A stretch of 64,000 nt of DNA. Origin: a virus. The stretch's first letter is position 1. Every line of letters begins with the position of its first letter. The stretch is taken from positions 33,703 through 97,702 of IMG/VR virus record IMGVR_UViG_3300023179_009191; one strand, given 5' to 3'. The notes below the pieces were generated by a model. The model ran no database searches. It had not been told where the DNA came from and saw only the letters and a list, made by a program, of their open reading frames with translations. Below are positions 14,074-20,912 of this stretch, piece by piece. A program made the position numbers and the translations under genes.

Positions 14074-14228
14074 GTTGGGTGGCTAGAAAGATTTGTATGT
14101 CAGATGACGTTGATCAACAGCAGGTTATCAAAGAGTACTTTGATAATAAAGAACAAGTAAGACTACTTCAAGAGCAAGAGATCAAGAAGTTCTGGAGTGA
14201 ATATGAGGATGAGTACTACAATGGATAA
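14070..14228 (+). CDS. Unknown 52-aa protein
   Basis: Coupled by ATGA. Acidic, Gln-rich helix (NKEQVRLLQEQEIKKFW) and an acidic aromatic end. It overlaps the next micropeptide by 8 bases. Confidence 0.5.
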   Translation: MSWVARKICMSDDVDQQQVIKEYFDNKEQVRLLQEQEIKKFWSEYEDEYYNG

Positions 14229-14322
14229 GCTTATTCAGTTCTGTTTGATGGTGTTAGCTAACCTCATTGCACTGGCTATCTATGGTATTGTTACAGTCTG
14301 TATATGGAGGGCCATTTGGTAG
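14221..14322 (+). CDS. Tiny membrane peptide (33 aa)
   Basis: Overlaps the previous stop. One hydrophobic helix (residues 5-28) with a WRAIW end. Its stop is one base before the next -35 box. Confidence 0.5.
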   Translation: MDKLIQFCLMVLANLIALAIYGIVTVCIWRAIW

Positions 14323-14350
14323 TTGCCGTTAACCCAAATGCCATTATAAT
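14323..14350 (+). promoter_or_regulatory. Early promoter for the 14357 gene
   Basis: TTGCCG, 16 bases, TATAAT, 6 bases to ATGATG. Confidence 0.75.
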
Positions 14351-14356
14351 AGGGGT

Positions 14357-14584
14357 ATGATGAATAACACAGTTACCGTTGAGTTGCCTCGAGCTGAAAA
14401 GGTTGAGGACAGCACAGGAGGCAGGGTGGGCTATTGCATCGGCCATCTCTTGAACCTCAAACAGATGATGCATATCAATTCTGGCCATGGAGGTGAGGGA
14501 GTGTTCTCTCAGTCTGAGATGCTCCAACAGATCGATAAGGTTATCGACAAGCTGGACCAGATCACTTACCCTTACGCAGTTTAA
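14357..14584 (+). CDS. Unknown 75-aa protein
   Basis: ATGATG start. Central Gly/His-rich loop (HINSGHGGEGVF) between two helices. No family recognised. Confidence 0.6.
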   Translation: MMNNTVTVELPRAEKVEDSTGGRVGYCIGHLLNLKQMMHINSGHGGEGVFSQSEMLQQIDKVIDKLDQITYPYAV

Positions 14585-14588
14585 ATTG

Positions 14589-14843
14589 ATGAGTACAACT
14601 GAACAAGCCACCGGTTATGAAACACCCTACAACGCAGAACTGCATTGCAAAAAGATTGCATGGATGGTTAAGAACAGTCCTGAATGGGATGACACGAAGC
14701 AGACTCTGGAAGAGTACCTGGAAACCGTCCCAGATTACCCCACGGATGCACAGGTGGAAGGCTTCAACCATCTGTACGTGGCACCTTTTGTGCCTGTTAA
14801 GAAACAGAAGCCTTATGAAGGAGAAGATGTAAATGAAGGATAA
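14589..14843 (+). CDS. Unknown 84-aa protein
   Basis: Start chosen at ATG 14589, 4 bases after the upstream stop; the longer frame overlaps the previous gene. Acidic; Pro/Tyr-rich C-terminus. It overlaps the next gene by 11 bases. Confidence 0.6.
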   Translation: MSTTEQATGYETPYNAELHCKKIAWMVKNSPEWDDTKQTLEEYLETVPDYPTDAQVEGFNHLYVAPFVPVKKQKPYEGEDVNEG

Positions 14844-15015
14844 GTTGGATCAGAGCTCTGAGCTCAGAGACATCTTTGCTGGGTTGGCTATGCATGCACT
14901 AATTGGTCAACCAGCTGCCACTCACAAGTGGGTGGCCCACCAAGCGTACAAGTATGCTGACGCCATGCTTGACGAACGTGACAGCGTCAGTGATAATAAG
15001 GAGAACAAAAGCTAG
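14833..15015 (+). CDS. Unknown 60-aa protein
   Basis: Helical, with a His/Ala-rich middle (LAMHALIGQPAATHKW). It ends 4 bases inside the convergent HNH gene. No family recognised. Confidence 0.55.
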   Translation: MKDKLDQSSELRDIFAGLAMHALIGQPAATHKWVAHQAYKYADAMLDERDSVSDNKENKS

Positions 15016-15647
15016 TATTTGTTGCTCTTTTTGATATTATCAACTGCCCACAGTGGCTGTAGATTTTTAATATTAAAACACTCACTCACTTGAACAGGAT
15101 CACTGAGATTGAAGCTGGAGACAGGCCTGATATGATCAATGTGCCACAAGTGCATGTTATTCCAGGTCATGCCAGGCTGGAACAATGCTTCTATGTGTTG
15201 TCTGGCTTGAGTCCAGTGAGTGATGCCCAGCATGCATTTGGTATGCCTCTTCAGGTAGCTGGTAGCCTTGAGAGCAGCTCTGGTCCTGGCTCTGCATCTG
15301 ACAGCAATCCTCTCCTCAGGTGTATTGGCTTTAAAGACTTCGGGATGTTCTCTGGTATACTTCTTGCGGTATTCACTCTGTTGCTGTTTGTTCTGTTGGT
15401 ACCACTGTCTGCCTTTGATCAGTCTTTGCTCTCTTTGCTCAGCAGTTTCATGCATTCTTTTGGCCTTAGCACGCATAATCTCTTTCTGAATCCTGTCCTG
15501 GACATATGCAGGGTCTTTGCGCCTGTGTTGCAGATACTCTCTCTCACACTGTCTGCATGTTTGCTGCAAACCATGCTTGCCAGTCTTACACTTATTAAAG
15601 TCAGCAAAGTTTTTGTGTATTTTGCAGCTGCTACAGTATTTGGTCAT
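15012..15647 (-). CDS. HNH homing endonuclease with zinc-finger N-terminus (211 aa)
   Basis: Residues 4-36 hold CSSC and CRQC pairs (a zinc ribbon). A long basic helical stretch follows. The HNH core near residues 165-210 has HIDHIRP and CFNIKNLQPLW, almost the same as in the 13336 gene, so the two are paralogues with different DNA-binding ends. Antisense placement among plus-strand genes fits mobile insertion. Confidence 0.85.
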   Translation of the reverse strand: MTKYCSSCKIHKNFADFNKCKTGKHGLQQTCRQCEREYLQHRRKDPAYVQDRIQKEIMRAKAKRMHETAEQREQRLIKGRQWYQQNKQQQSEYRKKYTREHPEVFKANTPEERIAVRCRARTRAALKATSYLKRHTKCMLGITHWTQARQHIEALFQPGMTWNNMHLWHIDHIRPVSSFNLSDPVQVSECFNIKNLQPLWAVDNIKKSNKY

Positions 15648-15693
15648 TTATATATTTATGCAAACACAATGAGATGGTCCACTATTTTTAGCA

Positions 15694-15722
15694 TTGATTT
15701 ACTTGGATGGTTCAACTACAAT
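15694..15722 (+). promoter_or_regulatory. Early promoter for the SprT-like gene
   Basis: TTGATT, 17 bases, TACAAT. The predicted +1 is near 15729, and AGGAGG (15723-15728) sits just at or before it, so the mRNA would be at most a few bases longer than leaderless. Confidence 0.6.
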
Positions 15723-15732
15723 AGGAGGTACA

Positions 15733-16416
15733 ATGCAAACAAATAATATTACAGGTGAAGTTACTAACAAGTTGGTGCAGATGTTTGAATACATCAACGC
15801 TGAACTTGAATTAAATTTAGACACTCCAGTGTTTACTCTAATTCCTAATCGTGGCCGTCAGAGTTACTATGGATGGTTCTGGCAAGGACGGTGGCAGAGC
15901 GGCAAGAAGAACTTACCAGAGATTAATATTACTGCTGACACCCTCAAGAGGTCTGTGGAAGACATCTTTGAAACAGTTTTGCATGAATGTGTACATTATG
16001 TGAATTGGTCCAAGGACATTGTGGACTGCAATGTGAACCAGTATCATAACAAAGCGTTCAAGAAGCAAGCTGAAGCATTTGGCTTGAAGGTCGAACGTAT
16101 GCGTAATAAGGGCTATGCGAAGACCTCATTAGATGAGAAGGCCAATAACCTGGTTAAGAAGTACAAATGCAAGTATTGCAAGGATGACAAGAATCCCTTT
16201 CATGTGTACCGGGTAAGTGAAGAGCGCATCTCTATCGTAAAGAAGAATCACAAGAGGTTCATTGCCATTGATGGTGCATTGGCCACACAAGCTGAAGGAC
16301 GGTATGACAGTGGCACCTTGCGTCAATTGGTAGAGCATTTGCTACAGTCATATGTATCTGAAGGTGATGTGTATGAACACATGGCCACAGGCAGTGTGCA
16401 TGCAGAGGTCATGTAA
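15733..16416 (+). CDS. SprT-like zinc metalloprotease (227 aa)
   Basis: Start chosen at 15733, after AGGAGG and the promoter, not the upstream TTG-type start. HECVH at about 84-88 is the zinc-binding HExxH; YHNKAFKK (about 104-111) supplies the third His and the helix typical of SprT. A C-terminal ribbon begins KCKYCK (about 142-147). SprT/Spartan proteins cut DNA-bound proteins; in phages the target is unknown. The last 80 residues are unlike SprT and may be a separate binding part. Confidence 0.75.
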   Translation: MQTNNITGEVTNKLVQMFEYINAELELNLDTPVFTLIPNRGRQSYYGWFWQGRWQSGKKNLPEINITADTLKRSVEDIFETVLHECVHYVNWSKDIVDCNVNQYHNKAFKKQAEAFGLKVERMRNKGYAKTSLDEKANNLVKKYKCKYCKDDKNPFHVYRVSEERISIVKKNHKRFIAIDGALATQAEGRYDSGTLRQLVEHLLQSYVSEGDVYEHMATGSVHAEVM

Positions 16417-16418
16417 CC

Positions 16419-16484
16419 GTGGTATGCATTGAACTGGCCCTAGTCATAGCCGTATTAAGTTTGTTATTGACCTGCCGCTACTAA
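16419..16484 (+). CDS. Possible membrane peptide (21 aa)
   Basis: GTG start three bases after the SprT-like stop. Almost wholly hydrophobic. It overlaps the -35 box of the next promoter. May be chance. Confidence 0.25.
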   Translation: MVCIELALVIAVLSLLLTCRY

Positions 16485-16495
16485 CCCCATACAAT
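16467..16495 (+). promoter_or_regulatory. Early promoter for the 16503 gene
   Basis: TTGACC, 17 bases, TACAAT, 7 bases to ATGATG. Confidence 0.7.
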
Positions 16496-16502
16496 CAGAG
16501 GC

Positions 16503-16802
16503 ATGATGAATACACAAGTAACAGAATATAAGACCATTCCCACGCAATTCAAGAAGAAGGGATTTGTTTACACTCAATTGAAGAGAGAAGGTGCAAGGGC
16601 CATCTATCAACAGACCCGAGAGGGGTCGACCATTAACAATTACGAGGTAGTTAAGATTGGACGGCACAATGGCTACATCATGGGTGGTGTTGCAATTGAG
16701 CCAGCAGAGACCTATCCAGGCTCCAGCTTGTGGGGCATTACAGGGTGGACTTGCACTAGCTTGGAAGATGCTTGCAAGCGGTATGAAGCATTGAGCAGCT
16801 AA
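16503..16802 (+). CDS. Unknown 99-aa protein
   Basis: ATGATG start. Beta-rich: KGFVYTQLKREGARAIYQQT, then YEVVKIGRHNG, and a C-terminal SLEDACKRYEAL helix. From memory this layout recurs in small phage and plasmid proteins of unknown role. Confidence 0.6.
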   Translation: MMNTQVTEYKTIPTQFKKKGFVYTQLKREGARAIYQQTREGSTINNYEVVKIGRHNGYIMGGVAIEPAETYPGSSLWGITGWTCTSLEDACKRYEALSS

Positions 16803-16945
16803 TGTTTGACATAGCTATGGTGCTAGGCTTTGCCTGGTTGCTGGGTTGGTGGACATGTTTTGTCACATTGAACAAAGCATGGAAGACAGACATGAAGCAA
16901 GCATTGTTGGGTTGGATTGTCAAGAAGATTGGCAAACCAGACTAG
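16802..16945 (+). CDS. Small membrane protein (47 aa)
   Basis: ATG overlaps the previous stop by one base. Trp-rich hydrophobic helix at residues 4-22, then a basic amphipathic helix. Ends 10 bases before tRNA-Met. Confidence 0.5.
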   Translation: MFDIAMVLGFAWLLGWWTCFVTLNKAWKTDMKQALLGWIVKKIGKPD

Positions 16946-16955
16946 TCATTGCATG

Positions 16956-17027
16956 GGGCAGGTAGCTTAAAGGTGAAGCGCTCGACTCATAATCGAAGGA
17001 GTATTGGTTCAAGTCCAATCCTGCCCA
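16956..17027 (+). tRNA. tRNA-Met: tRNA-Met type (anticodon CAT)
   Basis: Acceptor stem GGGCAGG/CCTGCCC, anticodon loop CTCATAA (CAT), T-arm ATTGG-TTCAAGT-CCAAT, discriminator A. CCA is not encoded. A CAT anticodon can also mark tRNA-Ile2 after lysidine modification or an initiator; the first pair G-C argues against an initiator of the E. coli type. Confidence 0.9.
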
Positions 17028-17041
17028 AGGCCAGTGGTTGC

Positions 17042-17203
17042 ATGATACAATCTGTAGCAGAGTACATGGAGATGAAACGCAAAGTGGCACATGCATTGGC
17101 ATCAGATGATCATTGGTTTGTCAGCACCACAGTTGATTGTCTGAGCATGTACCCTGCCAGCATTCCATGGCATGTGTCTGAGAATGGTGCCAGTGCACGC
17201 TAG
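17042..17203 (+). CDS. Unknown 53-aa protein
   Basis: Start at 17042, after the tRNA; the longer frame would run through the tRNA. Helical N-terminus (EYMEMKRKVAHAL). No family recognised. Confidence 0.5.
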   Translation: MIQSVAEYMEMKRKVAHALASDDHWFVSTTVDCLSMYPASIPWHVSENGASAR

Positions 17204-17303
17204 ACACTGGCAGTAATAGAGAACCCAGGCACGCGAATTCTGTCATATGCACAACTCAGTTCTGGTTTCTAGAAGGTGCATGCCAAATTTTTTTTGCAAA
17301 ATC

Positions 17304-17450
17304 TCAGAGAATTCCATGTAGGGTTTTCCATAGCCAGTAGATTGCCGGTGCCGTAATCCAGCCTATCAGAACACCCAACACAATTAACACAGTACCTACA
17401 GCACAATCATTCATGAACCATTTGACTGCTTGGTATAGGCCATGGCGCAT
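17304..17450 (-). CDS. Small membrane protein (48 aa)
   Basis: First minus-strand gene after the early region. An AAGGA ribosome site stands just before the ATG. A hydrophobic helix spans residues 18-40, with amphipathic ends. Holin-like by shape only. Confidence 0.5.
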   Translation of the reverse strand: MRHGLYQAVKWFMNDCAVGTVLIVLGVLIGWITAPAIYWLWKTLHGIL

Positions 17451-17459
17451 ATCCTTACA

Positions 17460-17930
17460 TTAATAATTGGCTTTTACGTACAATGAACTCAACACACTTT
17501 GTCCTGTGGCCACCCACCCAGCTCCACTGTCCATGGGTTCCACAGTGGAAGGTGTTTTCAGATATGCCACATCATTCAATGTGGACAAGTAAAAGCTAAC
17601 GGTTGCCAGAGTTTCCACAAACCACCGGTCCACTCCAGCATAGTTTGCATATCTCAAGTTTGTGTATGGTGCATTACTATATGTTGCATCTGGTACACCT
17701 GGATTAAAAAAAATCAGATTTTTGGTATCCAAATTGATGTTGCTGGCACTCATGGTCACACTGAATGACAAATACCATCCATTCTTTTGATATTCAGGCA
17801 CTGGTGCTGGTGCAGCCACACTCTGTGCCACAGGACAACCATTGTTTAACACAGATTTTAATGATAATCTGTTGTTCACAGCATTTCTTTTCTGTCTCTG
17901 CAAGTCTGCATATGTGGGTACATTGGGCAT
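17460..17930 (-). CDS. Probable virion protein (156 aa)
   Basis: Late promoter 5 bases before the ATG. Asn/Ser/Thr/Tyr-rich and beta-like from residue 50, as in small tail or head decoration proteins. No family recognised. Confidence 0.6.
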   Translation of the reverse strand: MPNVPTYADLQRQKRNAVNNRLSLKSVLNNGCPVAQSVAAPAPVPEYQKNGWYLSFSVTMSASNINLDTKNLIFFNPGVPDATYSNAPYTNLRYANYAGVDRWFVETLATVSFYLSTLNDVAYLKTPSTVEPMDSGAGWVATGQSVLSSLYVKANY

Positions 17931-17935
17931 GCAAT

Positions 17936-17943
17936 TATTTATG
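17936..17943 (-). promoter_or_regulatory. T4-type late promoter
   Basis: CATAAATA on the minus strand, 5 bases before ATG 17930. It contains the stop codon of the upstream acidic peptide. Confidence 0.75.
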
Positions 17944-18025
17944 CACAGTCTGTATCCACTTCATCCAATTCATCTGCATCTTCATCCATGTCATCATCTG
18001 GTGGATATATGTCCATTCTGATCAT
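17939..18025 (-). CDS. Acidic peptide (28 aa)
   Basis: MIRMDIYPP followed by a run dominated by Asp and Glu (14 of 19 residues). It could mimic nucleic acid or be a scaffold peptide. Its TAA is inside the next late promoter. Confidence 0.4.
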   Translation of the reverse strand: MIRMDIYPPDDDMDEDADELDEVDTDCA

Positions 18026-18031
18026 ATGCTT

Positions 18032-18145
18032 TTATTCACCAGCTGCATCTGGTTTAAAGCACTTGTTGCACACAGCAATTGCTGTGTTTCTTTCTTGTTC
18101 TGCGTTGCATCTCCTGCAGATCATATGATTTGAATGTGGTCCCAT
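18032..18145 (-). CDS. Zinc-ribbon peptide (37 aa)
   Basis: CRRC and CNKC 17 residues apart make a four-cysteine ribbon. A late-promoter box ends only 2 bases before ATG 18145, so the start may instead be the ATG at 18124 (MICRRC). Confidence 0.5.
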   Translation of the reverse strand: MGPHSNHMICRRCNAEQERNTAIAVCNKCFKPDAAGE

Positions 18146-18147
18146 GT

Positions 18148-18155
18148 TATTTATG
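18148..18155 (-). promoter_or_regulatory. T4-type late promoter
   Basis: CATAAATA on the minus strand upstream of the zinc-ribbon peptide. Confidence 0.6.
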
Positions 18156-18181
18156 GCCTCTATATTCTGAACTGTGCTGCA

Positions 18182-18196
18182 AGCGGCTGCGCCGCT
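18182..18196. repeat. GC-rich hairpin
   Basis: AGCGGC-TGC-GCCGCT, a perfect 6-bp stem with a 3-base loop, much richer in GC than its surroundings. No T-run on either strand. Possibly an attenuator or transcript-stabilising hairpin. Confidence 0.5.
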
Positions 18197-18236
18197 CCAG
18201 GAATAGGGGAACAATCACAGCTCTTAAAAAAACAAT

Positions 18237-18434
18237 TTACTGATTGATGCTAGCAGACAATTTCTTTTTAAAATCTGCAACATACTTTGCAACAAACTTG
18301 TCCAAAGCTGCATTGGCTGCCTCAAGACCCTTGGACTTGGCAATCTTTGATACCTCATGCACATTCAATGCCACTGCCATGGTGTTGATAACTTTCTTGC
18401 CTGTGATAAAATTTGTTTCAATATTTAAATTCAT
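18237..18434 (-). CDS. Unknown small late protein (65 aa)
   Basis: Late promoter 5 bases upstream. Helical, Ala/Lys-rich (AKSKGLEAANAALDKFVAKYVADFKKKL). Possibly a head-internal or DNA-binding protein by composition. Confidence 0.55.
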   Translation of the reverse strand: MNLNIETNFITGKKVINTMAVALNVHEVSKIAKSKGLEAANAALDKFVAKYVADFKKKLSASINQ

Positions 18435-18439
18435 GCAAA

Positions 18440-18447
18440 TATTTACT
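18440..18447 (-). promoter_or_regulatory. T4-type late promoter
   Basis: AGTAAATA, 5 bases before ATG 18434. Confidence 0.65.
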
Positions 18448-18455
18448 GCATGCAG

Positions 18456-18548
18456 TTAATAAGGCAACACCCACAATTTGAAGGCACATATCACCATGCA
18501 CCCCAGGGCCACCAACACCATGACAAGAGCAGTGTTGCAAGGCCTCAT
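18456..18548 (-). CDS. Tiny membrane peptide (30 aa)
   Basis: Late promoter 5 bases upstream supports it. One hydrophobic helix (residues 7-24) with three Cys. Confidence 0.5.
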   Translation of the reverse strand: MRPCNTALVMVLVALGCMVICAFKLWVLPY

Positions 18549-18553
18549 CACAT

Positions 18554-18561
18554 TATTTAAC
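18554..18561 (-). promoter_or_regulatory. T4-type late promoter
   Basis: GTTAAATA, 5 bases before ATG 18548. Confidence 0.6.
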
Positions 18562-18614
18562 ACCATGAACAAGCAGTGAAACTAAATTGGATGGAACAAT
18601 TCAGTTTGCAAACA

Positions 18615-18815
18615 TCAAGCCACCCTGGCCTTGCGAGCGTTGCGAACTTCTGTGATGCGCTTGCGCTCAGCTTTGCAAATGTCAGCAATGGCCTTCAAAC
18701 CCTTGCGCAGGCGGGAAGATGCTGCATTCTGTTCTTTGACAAAAAACTTTTCATGGTCTGTTGTCAATGCATTTGCCAAGTCAACTATCTGTGTGATGAA
18801 GTTATTGTTATCCAT
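18615..18815 (-). CDS. Histone H1-like (Hc1-type) protein
   Basis: 66 residues, basic C-terminal half. EKFFVKEQNAASSRLRKGL (about 22-40) matches the bacterial histone H1-like (Hc1) pattern of a helix, 'KFYxKxNxAAxxRxRK' and a second basic helix. Such proteins bind and compact DNA. The phage copy may organise the phage or host nucleoid or be packaged. Upstream is a degenerate late box. Alternative: an unrelated basic helical protein. Confidence 0.6.
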   Translation of the reverse strand: MDNNNFITQIVDLANALTTDHEKFFVKEQNAASSRLRKGLKAIADICKAERKRITEVRNARKARVA

Positions 18816-18860
18816 ATGTTTATATTAAAGGGGCATCACAAAAAATCAACTGCAATTGTT

Positions 18861-18868
18861 ATTAAATA
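18861..18868 (+). promoter_or_regulatory. T4-type late promoter
   Basis: ATTAAATA, 5 bases before ATG 18874. Confidence 0.6.
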
Positions 18869-18873
18869 TTTGC

Positions 18874-19035
18874 ATGGTGCAGAAAACTAAAATTACTGCT
18901 GACCTTGTTTTGGATCTGTACAAACAAGCCAAAAAAACCACAGGCATCAAAAAAGAAAAAATGATGCACAAAATTATTTACCTGTCTCAACATTTGCATG
19001 AGTATGTAAATTTAGAAAAGATCACTGTCCAATAA
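18874..19035 (+). CDS. Unknown small late protein (53 aa)
   Basis: Late promoter 5 bases upstream. Lys-rich helical protein. Its end overlaps the convergent zinc-finger gene by 24 bases. Confidence 0.5.
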   Translation: MVQKTKITADLVLDLYKQAKKTTGIKKEKMMHKIIYLSQHLHEYVNLEKITVQ

Positions 19036-19257
19036 AGATTGCCTGGGCTTGGTTTGGAACAATTTGGCTTGTTTTACTATGTGCTTCTTGTCATGGTTGA
19101 AGCGGTAAGACTTGCACACCGGGCACACATGATTTTTGTAATCCAATATGGAATCACAACATTCACACACTTTGAAAATGCTCCAATTTTGCATGACAAA
19201 ATTGCACACCTCTTTGCGAGTCATGTGTTTTATCTGATCCAATTGTGACTTGGTCAC
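19012..19257 (-). CDS. Zinc-finger protein (81 aa)
   Basis: CECC (about 32-35) and CPVC (about 45-48) form a zinc-ribbon; the ends are basic. GTG start at 19257 or ATG at 19224. Likely nucleic-acid binding. No named family. Confidence 0.55.
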   Translation of the reverse strand: MTKSQLDQIKHMTRKEVCNFVMQNWSIFKVCECCDSILDYKNHVCPVCKSYRFNHDKKHIVKQAKLFQTKPRQSLLDSDLF

Positions 19258-19264
19258 ATAAATA
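19257..19264 (+). promoter_or_regulatory. T4-type late promoter
   Basis: CATAAATA, 5 bases before GTG 19270. Confidence 0.75.
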
Positions 19265-19269
19265 CTTAA

Positions 19270-19743
19270 GTGAACAAAGATGTTTTATTGGAACAGGTTT
19301 ACTTGAATAAACTCAAGCCCAACCAGAGTGCCAATCATACAGAAACCCAGCCCCAGAATGTTCCTGATGGTGCCCAAGTGCCTGTGGATTACCGTGATGA
19401 ACAGCAAGAAGAAACACCTGTTGCAGGGCCAATTAAAAGAGAGAGAGCAGGAGAACTGGTAAAAATAGACAAGTCTGATTTGGATAAATCTGAAGTGTTG
19501 GTGCATGGCTTTGGAGTTGTAACATTGGGGTATTTGAAACGCAATGTGTCAGAAAAATTTCAAGATTTATCCAAGAGAGTGTTGAACAATGAGCCCAATT
19601 TTGTTTACAGCCGCATCAAAGAGAAGCATGGGTTCTTGATGCATGCCATCAAAGCATTGGTTGAAATTGAAAAAGACATAGAAAAGCTCAGAAGAGCAGG
19701 CAAAATGCCTGGCATGTTGCGCAGGTATAATTTCAATGCATAG
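19270..19743 (+). CDS. Unknown late protein (157 aa)
   Basis: GTG start placed by the 5-base late-promoter rule. Polar, Gln/Pro-rich N-terminal 55 residues, then a helical domain ending in MPGMLRRYNF. Probably a structural or assembly protein; no family recognised. Confidence 0.6.
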   Translation: MNKDVLLEQVYLNKLKPNQSANHTETQPQNVPDGAQVPVDYRDEQQEETPVAGPIKRERAGELVKIDKSDLDKSEVLVHGFGVVTLGYLKRNVSEKFQDLSKRVLNNEPNFVYSRIKEKHGFLMHAIKALVEIEKDIEKLRRAGKMPGMLRRYNFNA

Positions 19744-19771
19744 TTGATATTTTAAAACCCGTTTGCATAAT
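19744..19771 (+). promoter_or_regulatory. Early promoter for the phosphoribosyltransferase
   Basis: TTGATA, 16 bases, CATAAT, 7 bases to ATG. Confidence 0.65.
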
Positions 19772-19778
19772 AATTTGT

Positions 19779-20216
19779 ATGGAAAAAACCATAGTAACTT
19801 GGCGCAAGGTAATGTCACTGTGCAGCAACATTGTTGCTCAATTGAAGGACAAATATCCCAATGTTGTTGATTATGACATTGTTGGATTGAGCAGAGGTGG
19901 GCTTGTGCCTGGTGTTATTATCAGCAACATGCTCAACGTGCGGCAAATGCATGCCCTGGGCATGAGATCTTATGCAGATCAAGAGAAAACTGAAACACAT
20001 GTGTATCAAGTTCCAGACATAGCATCCATGAGAAAAATACTTCTCATTGATGACATATCAGACACAGGTGAAAGTTTCAAGCAAACCCATGAAATGCTTG
20101 TGAACAAAGAAGTCATAACAGTGTCTTTGTTTTTAAAAGAAAAAACTAAATTTGTTCCCAATGTTTATGGGAAAAAAGTAAAACATGACCAATGGGTTGT
20201 ATTTCCTTGGGAATAA
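19779..20216 (+). CDS. Phosphoribosyltransferase (145 aa)
   Basis: The PRPP-binding motif LLIDDISDTGES (about 88-99) and the upstream LSRGGLVPG loop (about 37-45) are those of type I phosphoribosyltransferases such as xanthine-guanine or hypoxanthine enzymes. They join a purine base to PRPP to form a nucleotide. The length fits the short XGPRT-like type. A purine role would suit the GMP reductase and deazaguanine genes elsewhere in the window. The substrate cannot be read from sequence. Confidence 0.8.
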   Translation: MEKTIVTWRKVMSLCSNIVAQLKDKYPNVVDYDIVGLSRGGLVPGVIISNMLNVRQMHALGMRSYADQEKTETHVYQVPDIASMRKILLIDDISDTGESFKQTHEMLVNKEVITVSLFLKEKTKFVPNVYGKKVKHDQWVVFPWE

Positions 20217-20327
20217 ACAAGTTTTTTTGCTTGACAATTTTTGCAATTCATTTAAACTAGATTAAATAATAAAGAGTAATTTTTATACTGCCTTTGCAGG
20301 CTTGTGCCGTTGCCGGCAAACTACCTT

Positions 20328-20894
20328 ATGAAAACAAACACAAAAATAAACAAAACACTGCTGCTCAAACTGGTGTTAATTGCATCCACTGCATCAATGA
20401 GCATTACTGATTATGCAGAGAGAAGCAAAACTATCCATGATATTAAAGCAGAATTAACTGGTGTGCCTCTTGTTCAAGAAAAGCAAAAAGCCAATCAAAT
20501 AGTAGTGCAGAATGATGGCATAAAGTATGGAGATGTTTTTGTGCCCAAAACTAATAACAGTGAATTCAAGATAATTACTGTGCGCTTGACAGTATATTGG
20601 GCCAAGGGTGGAGGAACTGATGGTGATAGTGCTAAAATGAAAAGCTCCACAGGTTATACGTTAAAACAAGGTGAGTCCATTGCTGTGGATCCACGCATCA
20701 TTCCTTACACCAGAGAAGTGATCATTCCCAATGTAGGTTTGGTGAAAGCTGTTGATACTGGCACAGATGTTAAACGTAAAACTGCATCCCATGGCAAATT
20801 GCCTGTTATTGATGTGTTTTTTATGCATAAAAAAGATGCCATGTTGTTTGCTAATAAATACCCAAAAATCGTTAAAGTAGCTGTCTTAAACTAA
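20328..20894 (+). CDS. 3D-domain cell-wall protein with N-terminal anchor
   Basis: Start chosen at ATG 20328 (MKTNTKINK). Residues 9-24 are hydrophobic: a signal peptide or anchor. From about residue 80 it matches the 3D domain (named after three Asp) of MltA and Rpf-type wall-acting proteins: TVYWAKGGGTDGD, SIAVDPRIIPYTREV, VKAVDTGTDVK and PVIDVFF. These double-psi barrels cleave or bind peptidoglycan glycan. Neighbouring lysozyme suggests a lysis or entry role. The conserved aspartates appear to be present. Confidence 0.75.
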   Translation: MKTNTKINKTLLLKLVLIASTASMSITDYAERSKTIHDIKAELTGVPLVQEKQKANQIVVQNDGIKYGDVFVPKTNNSEFKIITVRLTVYWAKGGGTDGDSAKMKSSTGYTLKQGESIAVDPRIIPYTREVIIPNVGLVKAVDTGTDVKRKTASHGKLPVIDVFFMHKKDAMLFANKYPKIVKVAVLN

Positions 20895-20899
20895 TAAAA

Positions 20900-20907
20900 C
20901 ATAAATA
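20900..20907 (+). promoter_or_regulatory. T4-type late promoter
   Basis: CATAAATA, 5 bases before GTG 20913. Confidence 0.75.
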
Positions 20908-20912
20908 TATGT

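Noticed and set aside
15090-15746. 218-aa plus-strand hydrophobic ORF opposite the second HNH gene
   Set aside because: HNH motifs on the other strand are clear; hydrophobicity is a by-product of the antisense codons.
17499-18133. Plus-strand ORFs across the small late minus-strand genes
   Set aside because: Late promoters at 5-base spacing support the minus-strand genes; the plus frames have none.
18182-18196. GC hairpin as an intrinsic terminator
   Set aside because: No T-run follows on either strand.
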